Shown: in pieces, positions 1 to 8,170 of the stretch | Layout: every line of letters starts with the position of its first letter | Position numbering within the stretch: the first letter of the stretch is position 1 | DNA from: Bacillota bacterium | Lineage (GTDB): Bacteria > Bacillota > Clostridia > Lachnospirales > Cellulosilyticaceae | DNA: 64,000 nucleotides | Reading direction: 5' to 3' | Assembly (NCBI GenBank): GCA_023393125.1 | Contig: JAEWMQ010000101.1 | Span: 1 to 64,000, forward strand | The notes under the pieces: model-generated | Databases searched by the model: none | What the model saw: the letters and a program-made list of their open reading frames with translations, nothing else | What the model was told of the DNA's origin: nothing | Translations under genes and position numbers: made by a program

Positions 1-133
1 CTCTATTTGTCATGCCATTTTCAATATCTGAATATGGTAAAATACACTTCTTCATTTTCTCAAAAGAAAATGTATTTTGGACTTGACTTTTAATAGTTAG
101 TCTCTCATTTCTTCCAAACGTTATTAAACTCAT
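1..133 (-). CDS. Partial unknown protein (5' end only, runs off the window)
   Basis: An open frame on the reverse strand starts with ATG at 133-131 and continues to the window edge for 44 codons without a stop; it begins MSLITFGRNER and later has KMKKCILPYSD. The SD AGGAA is rc of 139-143, five bases before the ATG. The same leader and first codons occur again at 3641-3687 beside the second element copy, which supports a genuine gene start. I do not recognise the family, and the fragment is too short for domain assignment. Its upstream region is structured element copy A. Confidence 0.5.
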   Translation of the reverse strand, partial: MSLITFGRNERLTIKSQVQNTFSFEKMKKCILPYSDIENGMTNR

Positions 134-583
134 AAACGTTCCTGACAATAAAGCGTAAAGTGACAAGAGAAAATATAATAAATTTTCAAGCTTAAAAGCT
201 ATTTTCTTATATTTCGCCCTAATAATAATAACGTATATAGTTTATTAGTTCTTAACGAAGGATTTTCTCAGGTTTCTCTTCACTATCAAAAACGTGAAAA
301 GCATTTTAATAGTTTGTTTTAGTAGAGTAGTAGCCAGGGCGGGAGAGAATGGGGATTGGTGTAGGGTGCCTTGGAGGTGAGCTTAGCAGTTCTTAACGAA
401 GGAGCCCTTATGGGTTTTAGGCTGAGTGTTTGAGCGTTAGCGAGTTTTCAGCCGTTCATAAGGGCTACAAGTTTAGAACTGCTTAGCGAGGCGAGACAGC
501 AACCGGAATCAAGCACCATCCTCGGATGACTTGGCGGCACCTTACTTTATCTGCTATTATTCAAATTTCTATTTGTAATACCA
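101..583 (+). repeat. Structured repeat element, copy A
   Basis: This is one of three related copies (A here, B at 3208-3687 inverted, C at about 3668-3916). The core at 353-521 folds into four nested helices: P1 353-361/514-521, P2 385-393/475-483, P3 403-411/458-466, P4 420-425/448-453. P4 closes a 22-base loop (426-447) holding TGAGCG and TAGCGAGTTT. All four helices are kept in B and C with different base pairs. The right end, CAAATTTCTATTT (562-574), is shared by A and C and, with a changed base, by B. The left end overlaps the start of the reverse ORF at 133. A 16-base word, AGTTCTTAACGAAGGA, occurs twice (247-262 and 388-403). Strand is assigned from the conserved loop by convention; the transcribed strand is unknown. 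It could be a noncoding RNA gene or a MITE-like element. Confidence 0.7.
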
Positions 584-747
584 ACCAGATAGTTGTAAAT
601 ATTCTAAATATATTAAGATTAATAGGGTGAAAATTCAAAAAGATAGTTTATAATAAAGAGTATAGCAATAGATTATGAAGTAGTAATTATTTAAAGAAAG
701 CGATGAAAGTGATAGTAAAAAAGTTATTATAGAAGGGGTGGGAAGAG

Positions 748-1578
748 ATGAAGCAAACAAGGGTTATTTATCAAAGTAAAAATCATTACTATATAAAACC
801 TCCTCTCTTACTTGCTCCTTATATTGCACATTATACGTTTCAGTTTGGTAGTAGAAGTGAGGGCGAAACTACAAATCAAGAAAGCAACCTACTTACGGTA
901 TTACCAGATGCCAGTGGCTGTATTGTAATGACTTATGATGGTAATGATTTAAGCGGATATTTTTGGGGACCTACCACAAAGGCAGTAATCGTAGGTGATG
1001 ATCGCTCACAAGTGCCGCTTAGAATGTTTATTGAATTTCTACCGGGAGGTGCAGCGCAGTTTATTCGTTTGAATCAAGATTGTGTAACGGATTTACAATT
1101 TCCATTAGAAGAGCTAGATAAGACTTTCGAGGCTGACTTAAAGATACTCATAGAGACCAGTAGTTCTTTGGATATAATCATCAAAGCATTAGATAATGTG
1201 TTATTTAAGTATTTTGATTCTATTAATAAGAAGAAACCTAATAAGATAACGACTTTAATGCCTTATCTTAAGCAAAGTAAAGGTATTTTAACGGTAAAGG
1301 ACTTATCAGAGTATACTTTTTATAGTCCTAGACATCTGAATAGATTATTTAATGAAAGCTTGGGAGTTAATGTGAAAACCTATTTAAGGCTTATAAGAAT
1401 TAATAATGCCGTTAAACAAATAAAGGGTGGTTCTAATGAGTTTACTGCAGTTGCCCAGCTTCTAGGTTATTATGACCAAGCCCATTTGATTCATGATTTT
1501 AAGACCGTAGTGGGGGTAAGCCCAAAAGCTTACTTAGAAAATATGTCCGCTTTTTACAATGAAAATTATAAGTTTTAA
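748..1578 (+). CDS. AraC-family transcriptional regulator
   Basis: 276 aa. The N-terminal half (about 15-150) resembles the DUF6597-type sensor domain common in small AraC regulators, including the GYFWGPTTKAVIV stretch. The C-terminal 100 residues carry the two helix-turn-helix units: SEYTFYSPRHLNRLFNESLG and AVAQLLGYYDQAHLIHDFK, then the VGVSPKAYL tail typical of AraC/XylS. GGGGTGGG lies just before the ATG. It heads a same-strand cluster with the cysteine-rich protein, two PPOX-like proteins and a VOC protein; no terminator is visible in the 50-bp gap to the next gene, so it may regulate or be co-transcribed with them. The effector cannot be told from sequence. Confidence 0.88.
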   Translation: MKQTRVIYQSKNHYYIKPPLLLAPYIAHYTFQFGSRSEGETTNQESNLLTVLPDASGCIVMTYDGNDLSGYFWGPTTKAVIVGDDRSQVPLRMFIEFLPGGAAQFIRLNQDCVTDLQFPLEELDKTFEADLKILIETSSSLDIIIKALDNVLFKYFDSINKKKPNKITTLMPYLKQSKGILTVKDLSEYTFYSPRHLNRLFNESLGVNVKTYLRLIRINNAVKQIKGGSNEFTAVAQLLGYYDQAHLIHDFKTVVGVSPKAYLENMSAFYNENYKF

Positions 1579-1628
1579 AGTATGATAATAGGTAAGGTAG
1601 TTATAAGAAAACAAGGAGGAAAATACCA

Positions 1629-1886
1629 ATGGTACAATCAAGATGTGGCATATTATGTGATGAATGTGGTTACAAAGAACAAGTAGGATGCAAGGGCTGT
1701 GTTAACATAGACAAGCCTTTTTGGGGAGAAAAATGTGAGGTACAGTCTTGCTGTGTGGATAAAAAACAGGATCACTGCGGTCAGTGTGGACAATTTCCTT
1801 GTAATACACTACATGGCTTTGCTTATGATAAGGAGCAAGGAGACGAAGGTAAGCGTATTGAACAATGCAGAAAATGGGGCCAATAA
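1629..1886 (+). CDS. Small cysteine-rich protein (DUF3795 type)
   Basis: 85 aa with 12 cysteines in a regular pattern (RCGILCDECGY, GCKGC, KCEVQSCC, HCGQCGQFPC), which is the DUF3795 layout and suggests zinc or Fe-S binding. The end, GDEGKRIEQCRKWG, is also typical. The SD AAGGAGG lies before the ATG. The function of the family is not established. It sits between the AraC regulator and a pyridoxamine-phosphate-oxidase-like protein in an apparent operon. Confidence 0.75.
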   Translation: MVQSRCGILCDECGYKEQVGCKGCVNIDKPFWGEKCEVQSCCVDKKQDHCGQCGQFPCNTLHGFAYDKEQGDEGKRIEQCRKWGQ

Positions 1887-1926
1887 TAAGGTGTAAAAGA
1901 ATTTGAAATTTAGGGGGATGCACTTT

Positions 1927-2382
1927 ATGGAGAAAAAAAACAGTGATATACAAAAGGAGAGAATCAAGGAGATAGAAGCTAAAGCAAATCAGTTGCTTGA
2001 AAAGTGTATTGTGTTGGCTGTGGCTTCAATTAATGAAAAAGGATATCCAAGAATCTGCGCAGTTTCTAAGGTAAAGGCGAATGATTTCAAAGATATCTAT
2101 TTTGTAACATCCAAGCGTTCTCATCTAAGTGGAAAAGCTACACATTTTGAGAATAACTCTAAAGCCAGCGTGTGTTATACCCTAGAAGGGGACAGCGTTA
2201 CACTTATAGGAAATGTAGAATTTATTGAAGATAAAGCATTACAAGCACAGCTTTGGAATGAATCTGACAGAAACTTTTTTCCAAGAGGAATTGACGATCC
2301 TAAGTTTCGTTTACTTAAGTTTCATACCATTGAAGCAACTTTTTGGATTGAAGGCAAATTCAGGACGTGTAAGTATAAGTAA
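1927..2382 (+). CDS. Pyridoxamine 5'-phosphate oxidase-like flavin-binding protein
   Basis: 151 aa from the chosen ATG. The frame is open back to a TTG at 1903, but the SD AGGGGG (1912-1917) is correctly spaced only for ATG 1927. The split-barrel FMN-binding fold is suggested by ASINEKGYPRICAVSKVK, the YFVTSKRSHLSGKATHFENNSKASVCY strand-helix pattern, and a late FWIEGKF. Members of this group bind FMN, F420 or haem and are often uncharacterised reductases. A second, more diverged relative lies two genes downstream (2802-3221). Confidence 0.8.
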   Translation: MEKKNSDIQKERIKEIEAKANQLLEKCIVLAVASINEKGYPRICAVSKVKANDFKDIYFVTSKRSHLSGKATHFENNSKASVCYTLEGDSVTLIGNVEFIEDKALQAQLWNESDRNFFPRGIDDPKFRLLKFHTIEATFWIEGKFRTCKYK

Positions 2383-2423
2383 ATGATAGAGGATTTACTA
2401 AATCTCAATTTGAAGGGGAGAAA

Positions 2424-2786
2424 ATGATGGAATTTATGATACAGCTATATATTAATAATGCAGAAGAAGCAATAGCACTCTATACTAAAGCCTTCGACGC
2501 AGAACTAAAATATATTGAGTACACGCCTGAAAAGACAGTTCTTCATTCAGAAATAGAAGCCTATGGACAAAAAATAGCAATAGCTACTGCTGAGGATACG
2601 CCGGTAACAGGAACAGTCTTTCAAATAGATGTGAAGATGAAAAAAGAAGAAGATGTACGAAGAGCCTATGAAATTTTGAAAGAGGATAGTAAGGTTAATG
2701 TTCCTATTGGACCTTGTTTCTTTAGTCCATGTATGGTGGATTTTGTTGATAAATTCAAAGTTCGCTGGTGTCTTTTTGTGATATAG
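2424..2786 (+). CDS. VOC / PhnB-like glyoxalase-fold protein
   Basis: 120 aa. IQLYINNAEEAIALYTKAFDAEL at the N-terminus is the standard opening of PhnB-like (glyoxalase/bleomycin-resistance superfamily) proteins, followed by HSEIEAYGQKIAIA and a C-terminal SPCMVDFVDKFKVRWC, where the family usually has a DPFGHRW-type motif. Catalytic metal residues are not clearly conserved, so enzymatic activity is uncertain. AGGGGAG precedes two possible starts, 2424 and 2427. It lies between the two PPOX-like genes and is probably co-transcribed. Confidence 0.78.
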   Translation: MMEFMIQLYINNAEEAIALYTKAFDAELKYIEYTPEKTVLHSEIEAYGQKIAIATAEDTPVTGTVFQIDVKMKKEEDVRRAYEILKEDSKVNVPIGPCFFSPCMVDFVDKFKVRWCLFVI

Positions 2787-2801
2787 ATAGGAGGATAAAA
2801 A

Positions 2802-3221
2802 ATGAATCAAGAGATTATAGCAAGAGCTGGTGAAATTGTAGAGAAAAATACTGGGGAAGATTCCTATTGTGTATTAGCTTTAATTGATTTAGATGGCTAT
2901 CCAACAGCTTCTACCATAACAGCATCTAAGGCAGAAGGCATAAAATGGCTTACTTTTTGTACAGGACTAGGTAGCATAAGGATTGATCGGATTAATAAGT
3001 GTAATAGAGGTAGCGTTTGCTTTAATGCCGATGATTATAATGTCACACTAGTTGGAACTATAGAAATCATAACGGACTTAGATGTAAAAAAAGAAATGTG
3101 GTATGAGGGCCTCATCAATCATTTTAATGGACCTGAGGATCCTAATTATTGTGTATTACGCTTTAATACCCAACGTTACAACCTTTTAGTTGATTGGACA
3201 GAGGCTAGAGGAGTATTATAA
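2802..3221 (+). CDS. Pyridoxamine 5'-phosphate oxidase-like protein
   Basis: 139 aa. The split-barrel pattern is visible: CVLALIDLDGYPTASTITASKAEG, then WLTFCTGLGSIRIDRINKCNRGSVCFNADDYNVTLVGTIEI, and EDPNYCVLRFNT. The SD AGGAGG lies before the ATG and only 15 bp separate it from the previous gene, so it is the last gene of the cluster. Its stop codon coincides with the right-hand end of element copy B. The substrate is unknown. Together with 1927-2382 it makes two FMN-barrel proteins in one small operon. Confidence 0.8.
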   Translation: MNQEIIARAGEIVEKNTGEDSYCVLALIDLDGYPTASTITASKAEGIKWLTFCTGLGSIRIDRINKCNRGSVCFNADDYNVTLVGTIEIITDLDVKKEMWYEGLINHFNGPEDPNYCVLRFNTQRYNLLVDWTEARGVL

Positions 3222-3687
3222 ATTGAAATTTGAATAATACTGTATAAAGTTAAGTTGCCGCTATATAGTCCGACTAGTGTACTTGCTTTCAGCTGCTATC
3301 TCACTCCGCTAAGAAACTCTAAATTCGTAATCCTTATGAACGGGTGAAAACTCGCTACGCTCAGACACTCACCCTAAACCCCATAAGGATTACTTCATTA
3401 AGAGTTTCTAAGCTCTGCTCCAAGGCATCTTCCAGTAAGTTCACTAGTCTCCCTACATAGCTACTGCTTTACAAGAATAAACTATAAGGAAGCTCTATAC
3501 ATTATTGTGAATAAAGAGAAGGCAGAGAAAATCCTTTGTTAGGAACTGATGAGTTGTATAGGTTATTATTGCTAGAGCGAAATATAGAAAACCTCTGTAC
3601 GTTTGAAATGGCATTATATTTTTCTTTACACCATTTTACTGTTAGAAACGTTTATGAGTTTAATAACGTTTGGAAGAAGTGAGAGGG
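3208..3687 (-). repeat. Structured repeat element, copy B (inverted relative to A)
   Basis: The reverse complement aligns with copy A end to end, by eye roughly 70-75% identical. Helices on + coordinates: P1 3272-3284/3437-3449 (one mismatch), P2 3312-3320/3401-3409, P3 3327-3337/3383-3393, P4 3342-3347/3369-3374. The apical loop keeps TGAGCG-TAGCGAGTTT but is one base shorter. Nearly every helix differs in sequence from A while remaining paired. The conserved terminus (3219-3232) abuts the stop of the PPOX gene. At the other end it runs into the same ORF start (MSLITFGR) found beside copy A. Confidence 0.7.
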
Positions 3688-3779
3688 GAGGGCTATCTGG
3701 AAGGGTGACTTGGGAGAGTTTTTTAGAGGTACTTGGAGAGTGTTTTGGATGGATTTTAGTGCGAGTGTTTGAGCGCTAG
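3654..3779 (+). pseudogene. Truncated copy of the unknown ORF seen at 133-1, fused to element C
   Basis: ATG at 3654 opens with MSLITFGRSER, matching MSLITFGRNER of the reverse ORF at the window start, and shares about 40 bp of DNA with it. After codon 11 the similarity stops and the frame runs into structured element copy C, ending at TAG 3777-3779. I read it as a gene start cut off by element C, not as a functional protein. The SD AGGAA present in copy A is degraded here to AGAAA. Confidence 0.5.
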
Positions 3780-3916
3780 CGAGTTTTCGCACGTTCATCC
3801 AAATAAGCGAACCTAGTGCATCAAAAAACTTGAACCGGAACCCTGGAAGATAGGTCTGCCCTCTCATTTCCTCCCATAAGCCTTTCTCATAAGCGCCTCT
3901 ACAAATTTCTATTTAT
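3668..3916 (+). repeat. Structured repeat element, copy C
   Basis: Third copy, same strand sense as A. Helices: P1 3693-3698/3848-3853 continued by 3703-3706/3840-3843; P2 3717-3724/3823-3830; P3 3744-3751/3796-3803; P4 3759-3764/3787-3792. The 22-base apical loop (3765-3786) differs from A at one base although the helices around it are different. Outer arms 3670-3692 and 3858-3877 are also largely complementary and include the start of the truncated ORF. The right terminus, CAAATTTCTATTT (3902-3914), matches copy A. From 3917 to 4100 I see no gene and no other element. Confidence 0.65.
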
Positions 3917-4100
3917 GTGATTGAATGCTTACACATAATTAATCTTTATCCTTTTATTGCAAGACTAAAATTTCATATGGTACTGGAAATTAGAATTTAT
4001 ATCTGATATACTAATAATGTTTAAAGGATAATTATTATTAAAAATATAATTAACTAAAAACAAAGATAACTGATGTATTTTTCATTAAGGGGGCTTAAAA

Positions 4101-4505
4101 ATGAAAAAATATTTTTATGCGTCATTTACCTATTTAATTTTGGGTCTTATAGCGGGTGTATTTTATAGAGAAATAACTAGAATGTCGGACTTTACAGGAG
4201 ATACAGTATTAAGAGGTGTGCATACACATGTATTAGTACTAGGATTTATTTTCTTCTTAATTATTTTACTCCTAGATAAGAGCTTCCAGTTATCACAGCT
4301 TAAAAGTATGAAAGCTTGGTTTATTACTTATCAAGTTGGCTTTGTAGCTACGATAGCAACTATGGTGGCAAGAGGAGTAGCGCAGGTAAAAGGATTTGAT
4401 ATAGCAGGCTTAAGTCACATGGCAGGAGTAAGCCATACTTTATTAGGTATTACCTTAATATGGCTTATGGTGCTTTTAGGTAAAGCTATTAAAACGGAAA
4501 AATAA
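4101..4505 (+). CDS. DUF2871 family membrane protein
   Basis: 134 aa with four predicted membrane segments (about 4-24, 42-62, 75-95, 108-130). Recognisable DUF2871 features are FYREITR after helix 1, the histidine pair in RGVHTHVLVLGF, and HMAGVSHTLLGI near the end. The conserved histidines within membrane segments hint at metal or haem binding, but no function is established. GGGGG lies before the ATG. It is a single gene closed by a hairpin terminator at 4511-4559. Confidence 0.8.
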   Translation: MKKYFYASFTYLILGLIAGVFYREITRMSDFTGDTVLRGVHTHVLVLGFIFFLIILLLDKSFQLSQLKSMKAWFITYQVGFVATIATMVARGVAQVKGFDIAGLSHMAGVSHTLLGITLIWLMVLLGKAIKTEK

Positions 4506-4510
4506 TGCGC

Positions 4511-4559
4511 AAAACACGTCTTCAAAGGGCTTATTAAAGCCAAATGAAGGCGTGTTTTT
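4511..4559 (+). terminator. Hairpin terminator, member of a small palindrome family
   Basis: ACACGTCTTCA and TGAAGGCGTGT pair around an inner GGCTT/AAGCC, followed by a run of T. A close relative, with the inner part inverted, occurs at 18061-18106. Confidence 0.8.
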
Positions 4560-4611
4560 TTGTTGACTAGATAGTTATGATATTACAGAGGTAGTGATGG
4601 AGATGATGATT

Positions 4612-5889
4612 TTAACAGTAGGTTTCAAGAATTCGAGGAAGTTCTCCTATGAAGTAAAGAGAACCAAAGGCGACAATAATACTTTCTTCATCAGCGTGAG
4701 AAAGAGCTAGCTGAGTACCTTCTTTAAGTGTAGCTGCGGTAAATACCTGAGGGCAGTAATCTTGAATCTGCTTTTGTAGCACGTCTACACTTACAGCTCT
4801 AGTACTAGAAGGTGTAACTAAAATGGCAACTTGTCCTAATGGCATAGTAAGTTCTAAAATTTGCTGATAGTCCTTATCTTTTAAGCTTCCAAATAGATAA
4901 ATGATTTTTTTATCCTTGAAGTAGTAAGTAATAGCATCTCTCAGTGCCATAGCACCCTGCACATTATGAGCACCATCTATGAGAAAAAGAGGCTCATGAT
5001 GAATGATATCTAAACGACCAGGCCACTTAGCTTTAGCTAAACCTTCATAAATTGCTTCTTTTTTTATGGAAAATCCTAATTTTAGAAGTACTTCGATGAC
5101 TTCTATGGCAAGGGCAGCATTAAAGCATTGATGTTTACCTAATAACTTAATGGATAGATGCTCGTAAGACTTGTAGTTAAAGACCTGTCCCTCTAAGGTA
5201 TTACTAATTGAAGTAAGCTTTTTGAAATCATAGAAGTAAAGCGGTGCATTTTGCATTTCACAGGTAGAAGTAATGACTTCTAAAACCTCTGATTCTTGAG
5301 GATAACTAATGGTAGGAATAGAAGGTTTGATAATACCAGCTTTTTCATAAGCAATTTCTTTTAAGGTACTTCCTAATCTTTGAATATGATCATAGGAAAT
5401 AGTAGTGATTACAGTGCAGAGAGGAGCCTGGATAACATTAGTTGCATCATATCTGCCACCTAGACCTGTTTCAAGGACTACTACGTCACAGTTGTTTTCT
5501 ACATAATAAAGAAAGCCAACGGCTGTAAGGACTTCAAAATAAGTAAATAAAGATGTAGCTTGAAGCTTCTGAGTGGCTTCATGTACCTGAAAAAGGAGTC
5601 TTTCAAAGTCTTTCTCTGGAATAAGAGCTTCTCCAATGCGTATACGTTCAGTGACGCTTACTAAGTCAGGAGAAGTATAAAGGCCTACCTTATAACCAGC
5701 TTCTTGCAAAATAGAAGAGATAAAGCTCGCTACAGAGCCTTTACCATTAGTGCCCGCTAGATGAATGCATTTCAATTTTTCTTGAGGATTATCTAGTATT
5801 TCTAGGAGAGTTTTAAATCTATGTAAATTTGAATGAGTACCAGAAGTACCTAGTAGTTCAAGATAAGCGCGAGTTTCTTTTGTGAACAC
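4612..5889 (-). CDS. folC: Bifunctional folylpolyglutamate synthase / dihydrofolate synthase
   Basis: 425 aa from a GTG at 5889-5887. AGGTGA is correctly spaced for this start, whereas the longer frame to a TTG at 5946 has no SD and adds a non-homologous leader. Mur-ligase ATP loop HLAGTNGKGSVASF, then LYTSPDLVSVTERIRI, VVLETGLGGRYDATNV and ITTISYDHIQRLG, and in the C-terminal domain DIIHHEPLFLIDGAHNVQGA. It adds glutamate to dihydropteroate or reduced folates in the cytoplasm. It stands alone between oppositely oriented genes. Confidence 0.95.
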   Translation of the reverse strand: MFTKETRAYLELLGTSGTHSNLHRFKTLLEILDNPQEKLKCIHLAGTNGKGSVASFISSILQEAGYKVGLYTSPDLVSVTERIRIGEALIPEKDFERLLFQVHEATQKLQATSLFTYFEVLTAVGFLYYVENNCDVVVLETGLGGRYDATNVIQAPLCTVITTISYDHIQRLGSTLKEIAYEKAGIIKPSIPTISYPQESEVLEVITSTCEMQNAPLYFYDFKKLTSISNTLEGQVFNYKSYEHLSIKLLGKHQCFNAALAIEVIEVLLKLGFSIKKEAIYEGLAKAKWPGRLDIIHHEPLFLIDGAHNVQGAMALRDAITYYFKDKKIIYLFGSLKDKDYQQILELTMPLGQVAILVTPSSTRAVSVDVLQKQIQDYCPQVFTAATLKEGTQLALSHADEESIIVAFGSLYFIGELPRILETYC

Positions 5890-6056
5890 AGTTATCACCT
5901 CATTAAAGTATGTAGCTATTATAAGGAAATAATCTTCTTCTTTCAATAGATAGTAAGATTTAAAAAGTCTAGAAGAGCATTTATTTAAAAATTAAAATAT
6001 ATTAGAATATTGTTTGTGGTATAATTGCAATCAGAATAACGTATAGGGGGAGAATA

Positions 6057-6983
6057 ATGAATACAACCTTACAAAAAGTGTTAGAGAATATGGAGTCCGT
6101 GATTATAGGGGAAAAAGAGAATTTGGAATATTTATTGGTGGCTTTGTTAAGTGAAGGTCATGTCTTGTTAGAGGGTTTGCCAGGTGTAGGGAAAACGAAG
6201 TTAGCACTAGCACTCAGTAAAAGCGTAGATGGGGAGTTTAAAAGGGTGCAATTCACACCAGATGTACTTCCCTCTGACATAACTGGCTATTATCTGTATA
6301 ACCGTATGACGGGTGAGATGGACTATAAAGAAGGGGCGGCAGTTTGTAATTTCTTGCTAGCAGATGAGATTAATAGAGCTTCGCCGAGAGTACAATCTAG
6401 CCTTTTAGAAGCTATGGAAGAAAGGCAGATAACGATTGAAGGTGAAACTAGAAGCTTACCATCACCATTTATGGTTATTGCTACACAAAATACTATAGAA
6501 AATGAAGGAACTTATCCTTTACCAGAAGCACAGTTAGATAGATTTTTTATGAAACTCTATATTACCTATCCTGTAAGAAGGGATTGGAGAGAAATTCTAA
6601 ATCGCTATGAGTATGAAGATCCCATCAATAAGCTGGTACCAGTGATGTCAAATGAAGCTTTATTAAATCTTAGAGAACAAGCAAAAGAAGTGTTGGTAAA
6701 TGGGAAACTAAAGGATTATTTATTAGATGTGATAGAAGCTATTGCAAATCATGAAGCTGTAAAAATAGGTGTTAACCCTAGAGGAAGTCTGGCGCTTATA
6801 AAAGGAGCAAAGGCTTGGGCGCTACTAAATGGGAGAGACTATGTGATTCCAGATGATGTTCAGAAAGTGATTGTGCCCATTATAGGCCATCGTATACGTC
6901 TTAAATCTGGTTATGAAGCATCTTTAGAACATGTAGAGCGCATTATTAAAGAAGCTCTTAGAAAGGTTCAAATTATGGTATAG
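6057..6983 (+). CDS. MoxR-family AAA+ ATPase
   Basis: 308 aa. Walker A GLPGVGKT (40-47), Walker B LLADEINRA (D103, E104), then SSLLEAMEERQ and sensor 1 VIATQNTIENEGTYPLPEAQLDRF, all classic MoxR. AGGGGGAG precedes the ATG. It is first in a three-gene operon with a DUF58 protein (2-bp gap) and a transglutaminase-like membrane protein. In this common triplet the ATPase is thought to remodel or load the partner proteins; the substrate is unknown. Confidence 0.92.
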   Translation: MNTTLQKVLENMESVIIGEKENLEYLLVALLSEGHVLLEGLPGVGKTKLALALSKSVDGEFKRVQFTPDVLPSDITGYYLYNRMTGEMDYKEGAAVCNFLLADEINRASPRVQSSLLEAMEERQITIEGETRSLPSPFMVIATQNTIENEGTYPLPEAQLDRFFMKLYITYPVRRDWREILNRYEYEDPINKLVPVMSNEALLNLREQAKEVLVNGKLKDYLLDVIEAIANHEAVKIGVNPRGSLALIKGAKAWALLNGRDYVIPDDVQKVIVPIIGHRIRLKSGYEASLEHVERIIKEALRKVQIMV

Positions 6984-6985
6984 GT

Positions 6986-8170
6986 ATGAAGAAAAAGAAA
7001 AATAAGGTAACACCTAATTATTTATTTATACTTGTGATTTTGTATTTGGTGGTTACCCTTTATTTGAAAACGGATGCTACATATATGAAGCTTCTAAGCA
7101 TTTGTACAATAGGAGCAGTAACATCTGGACTTCATGTTATTTTAGTTAAGCCATATTTGAGTTTTTTTATAAAGGATGACACCTTAGTTCGAATTAATAA
7201 AAAAGAAGGGGTGGAATTAAGCTTATCCATTCAAAATAAGTCTTGGCTACAAAGCCCTTATATTTACATATTCTTAAAACCTACGTATCATGTGATTTCA
7301 AAGCAATATCAAAGTATATGTATGACATTGCCACCACGTACAACAAAAGAAATAACGATTCATTATATAGGGGAGTATAGTGGCAAGGATTTGATTGGCA
7401 TAGAAGAAATTGTGCTTCAAGATTATTTTCAAATTTTTAAGTGGAAAATCAAACAATTGTTACAAAGGGAAGTAGCTGTTTTACCCGAGGTAATGCCTTT
7501 GGCGCATATGGAATATCTCTTAAATAGAATAAAGATGAAAACCAAAGCAGAAGATAGCTTACCAGTCATGACTAGTGATGGTGAGGTATGTCATGAATTA
7601 GCACCTTATGTGGAGGGGGATTCTTTAAAATTAATGCATTGGAAGCTATTAGCAAGACGTGATATTTATATGGTACGTCAGAGAGAAGCTCATGCTGTAA
7701 CAAAAAAAGAATACCTGCTTATTATTGATCCTATTTGTGGGGAAGCAGAAGAAGAAAGTAGGGCGAGATTAATTGATAAAATGCTAGTGGCTTGTATTTC
7801 TTGTGCACATGCTTTTTTAAAGCAAGGAGAGAAAGTCACACTTATTTATCAAGGAGAGAAGAATTGGGAGCAGCTTACTTTGTCTGAAATAACAGGAACA
7901 GAGCGGCTGGCGACTGTATTAAGTACTTACACAGGAAGGAGCCAAGAGGTAGCCAAAGAGAGGTGGCCTTATACTTATCTTAGTCAACATTATCTTTTTG
8001 AAATAAGTAAATTATTTTTAACCTTTACCTTGAGTAGAAGTTTAGAAGAACAGCTAGAAGATGAGAGGCATTTAAATGTACTAGCAATGAAAAGAAGTCC
8101 TTGGTCTGGAGAAGGTCTGTTAAATACTTGGTACTTAACAGAGGATTTTGAGGTGAATAGGTATGTTTAA
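6986..8170 (+). CDS. DUF58 domain protein
   Basis: 394 aa. Two N-terminal membrane helices (about 12-30 and 36-54) are followed by a beta-rich region and the DUF58 core: HELAPYVEGDSLKLMHWKLLARRDIYMVRQREA, then a vWA-like LLIIDPICGEAEEESRARLIDKMLVACISCAHAFL. The usual RxYxxGDxxRxIxW signature is present in modified form (APYVEGDSLKLMHWK). It lies between MoxR and the transglutaminase gene and overlaps the latter by 8 bp, indicating translational coupling. The role is inferred from synteny: cell-envelope maintenance with the MoxR ATPase. Confidence 0.88.
   Translation: MKKKKNKVTPNYLFILVILYLVVTLYLKTDATYMKLLSICTIGAVTSGLHVILVKPYLSFFIKDDTLVRINKKEGVELSLSIQNKSWLQSPYIYIFLKPTYHVISKQYQSICMTLPPRTTKEITIHYIGEYSGKDLIGIEEIVLQDYFQIFKWKIKQLLQREVAVLPEVMPLAHMEYLLNRIKMKTKAEDSLPVMTSDGEVCHELAPYVEGDSLKLMHWKLLARRDIYMVRQREAHAVTKKEYLLIIDPICGEAEEESRARLIDKMLVACISCAHAFLKQGEKVTLIYQGEKNWEQLTLSEITGTERLATVLSTYTGRSQEVAKERWPYTYLSQHYLFEISKLFLTFTLSRSLEEQLEDERHLNVLAMKRSPWSGEGLLNTWYLTEDFEVNRYV

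Noticed and set aside
101..3687. Active phase-variable inversion between element copies A and B
   Set aside because: The copies are inverted but too diverged for efficient homologous recombination, and no recombinase gene or exact inverted sites were seen.
3652..3867. Open frame of 71 codons on the reverse strand
   Set aside because: It is the antisense of structured element C and the truncated ORF start, has no SD, and its sequence follows the element helices; it is not reported as a gene.
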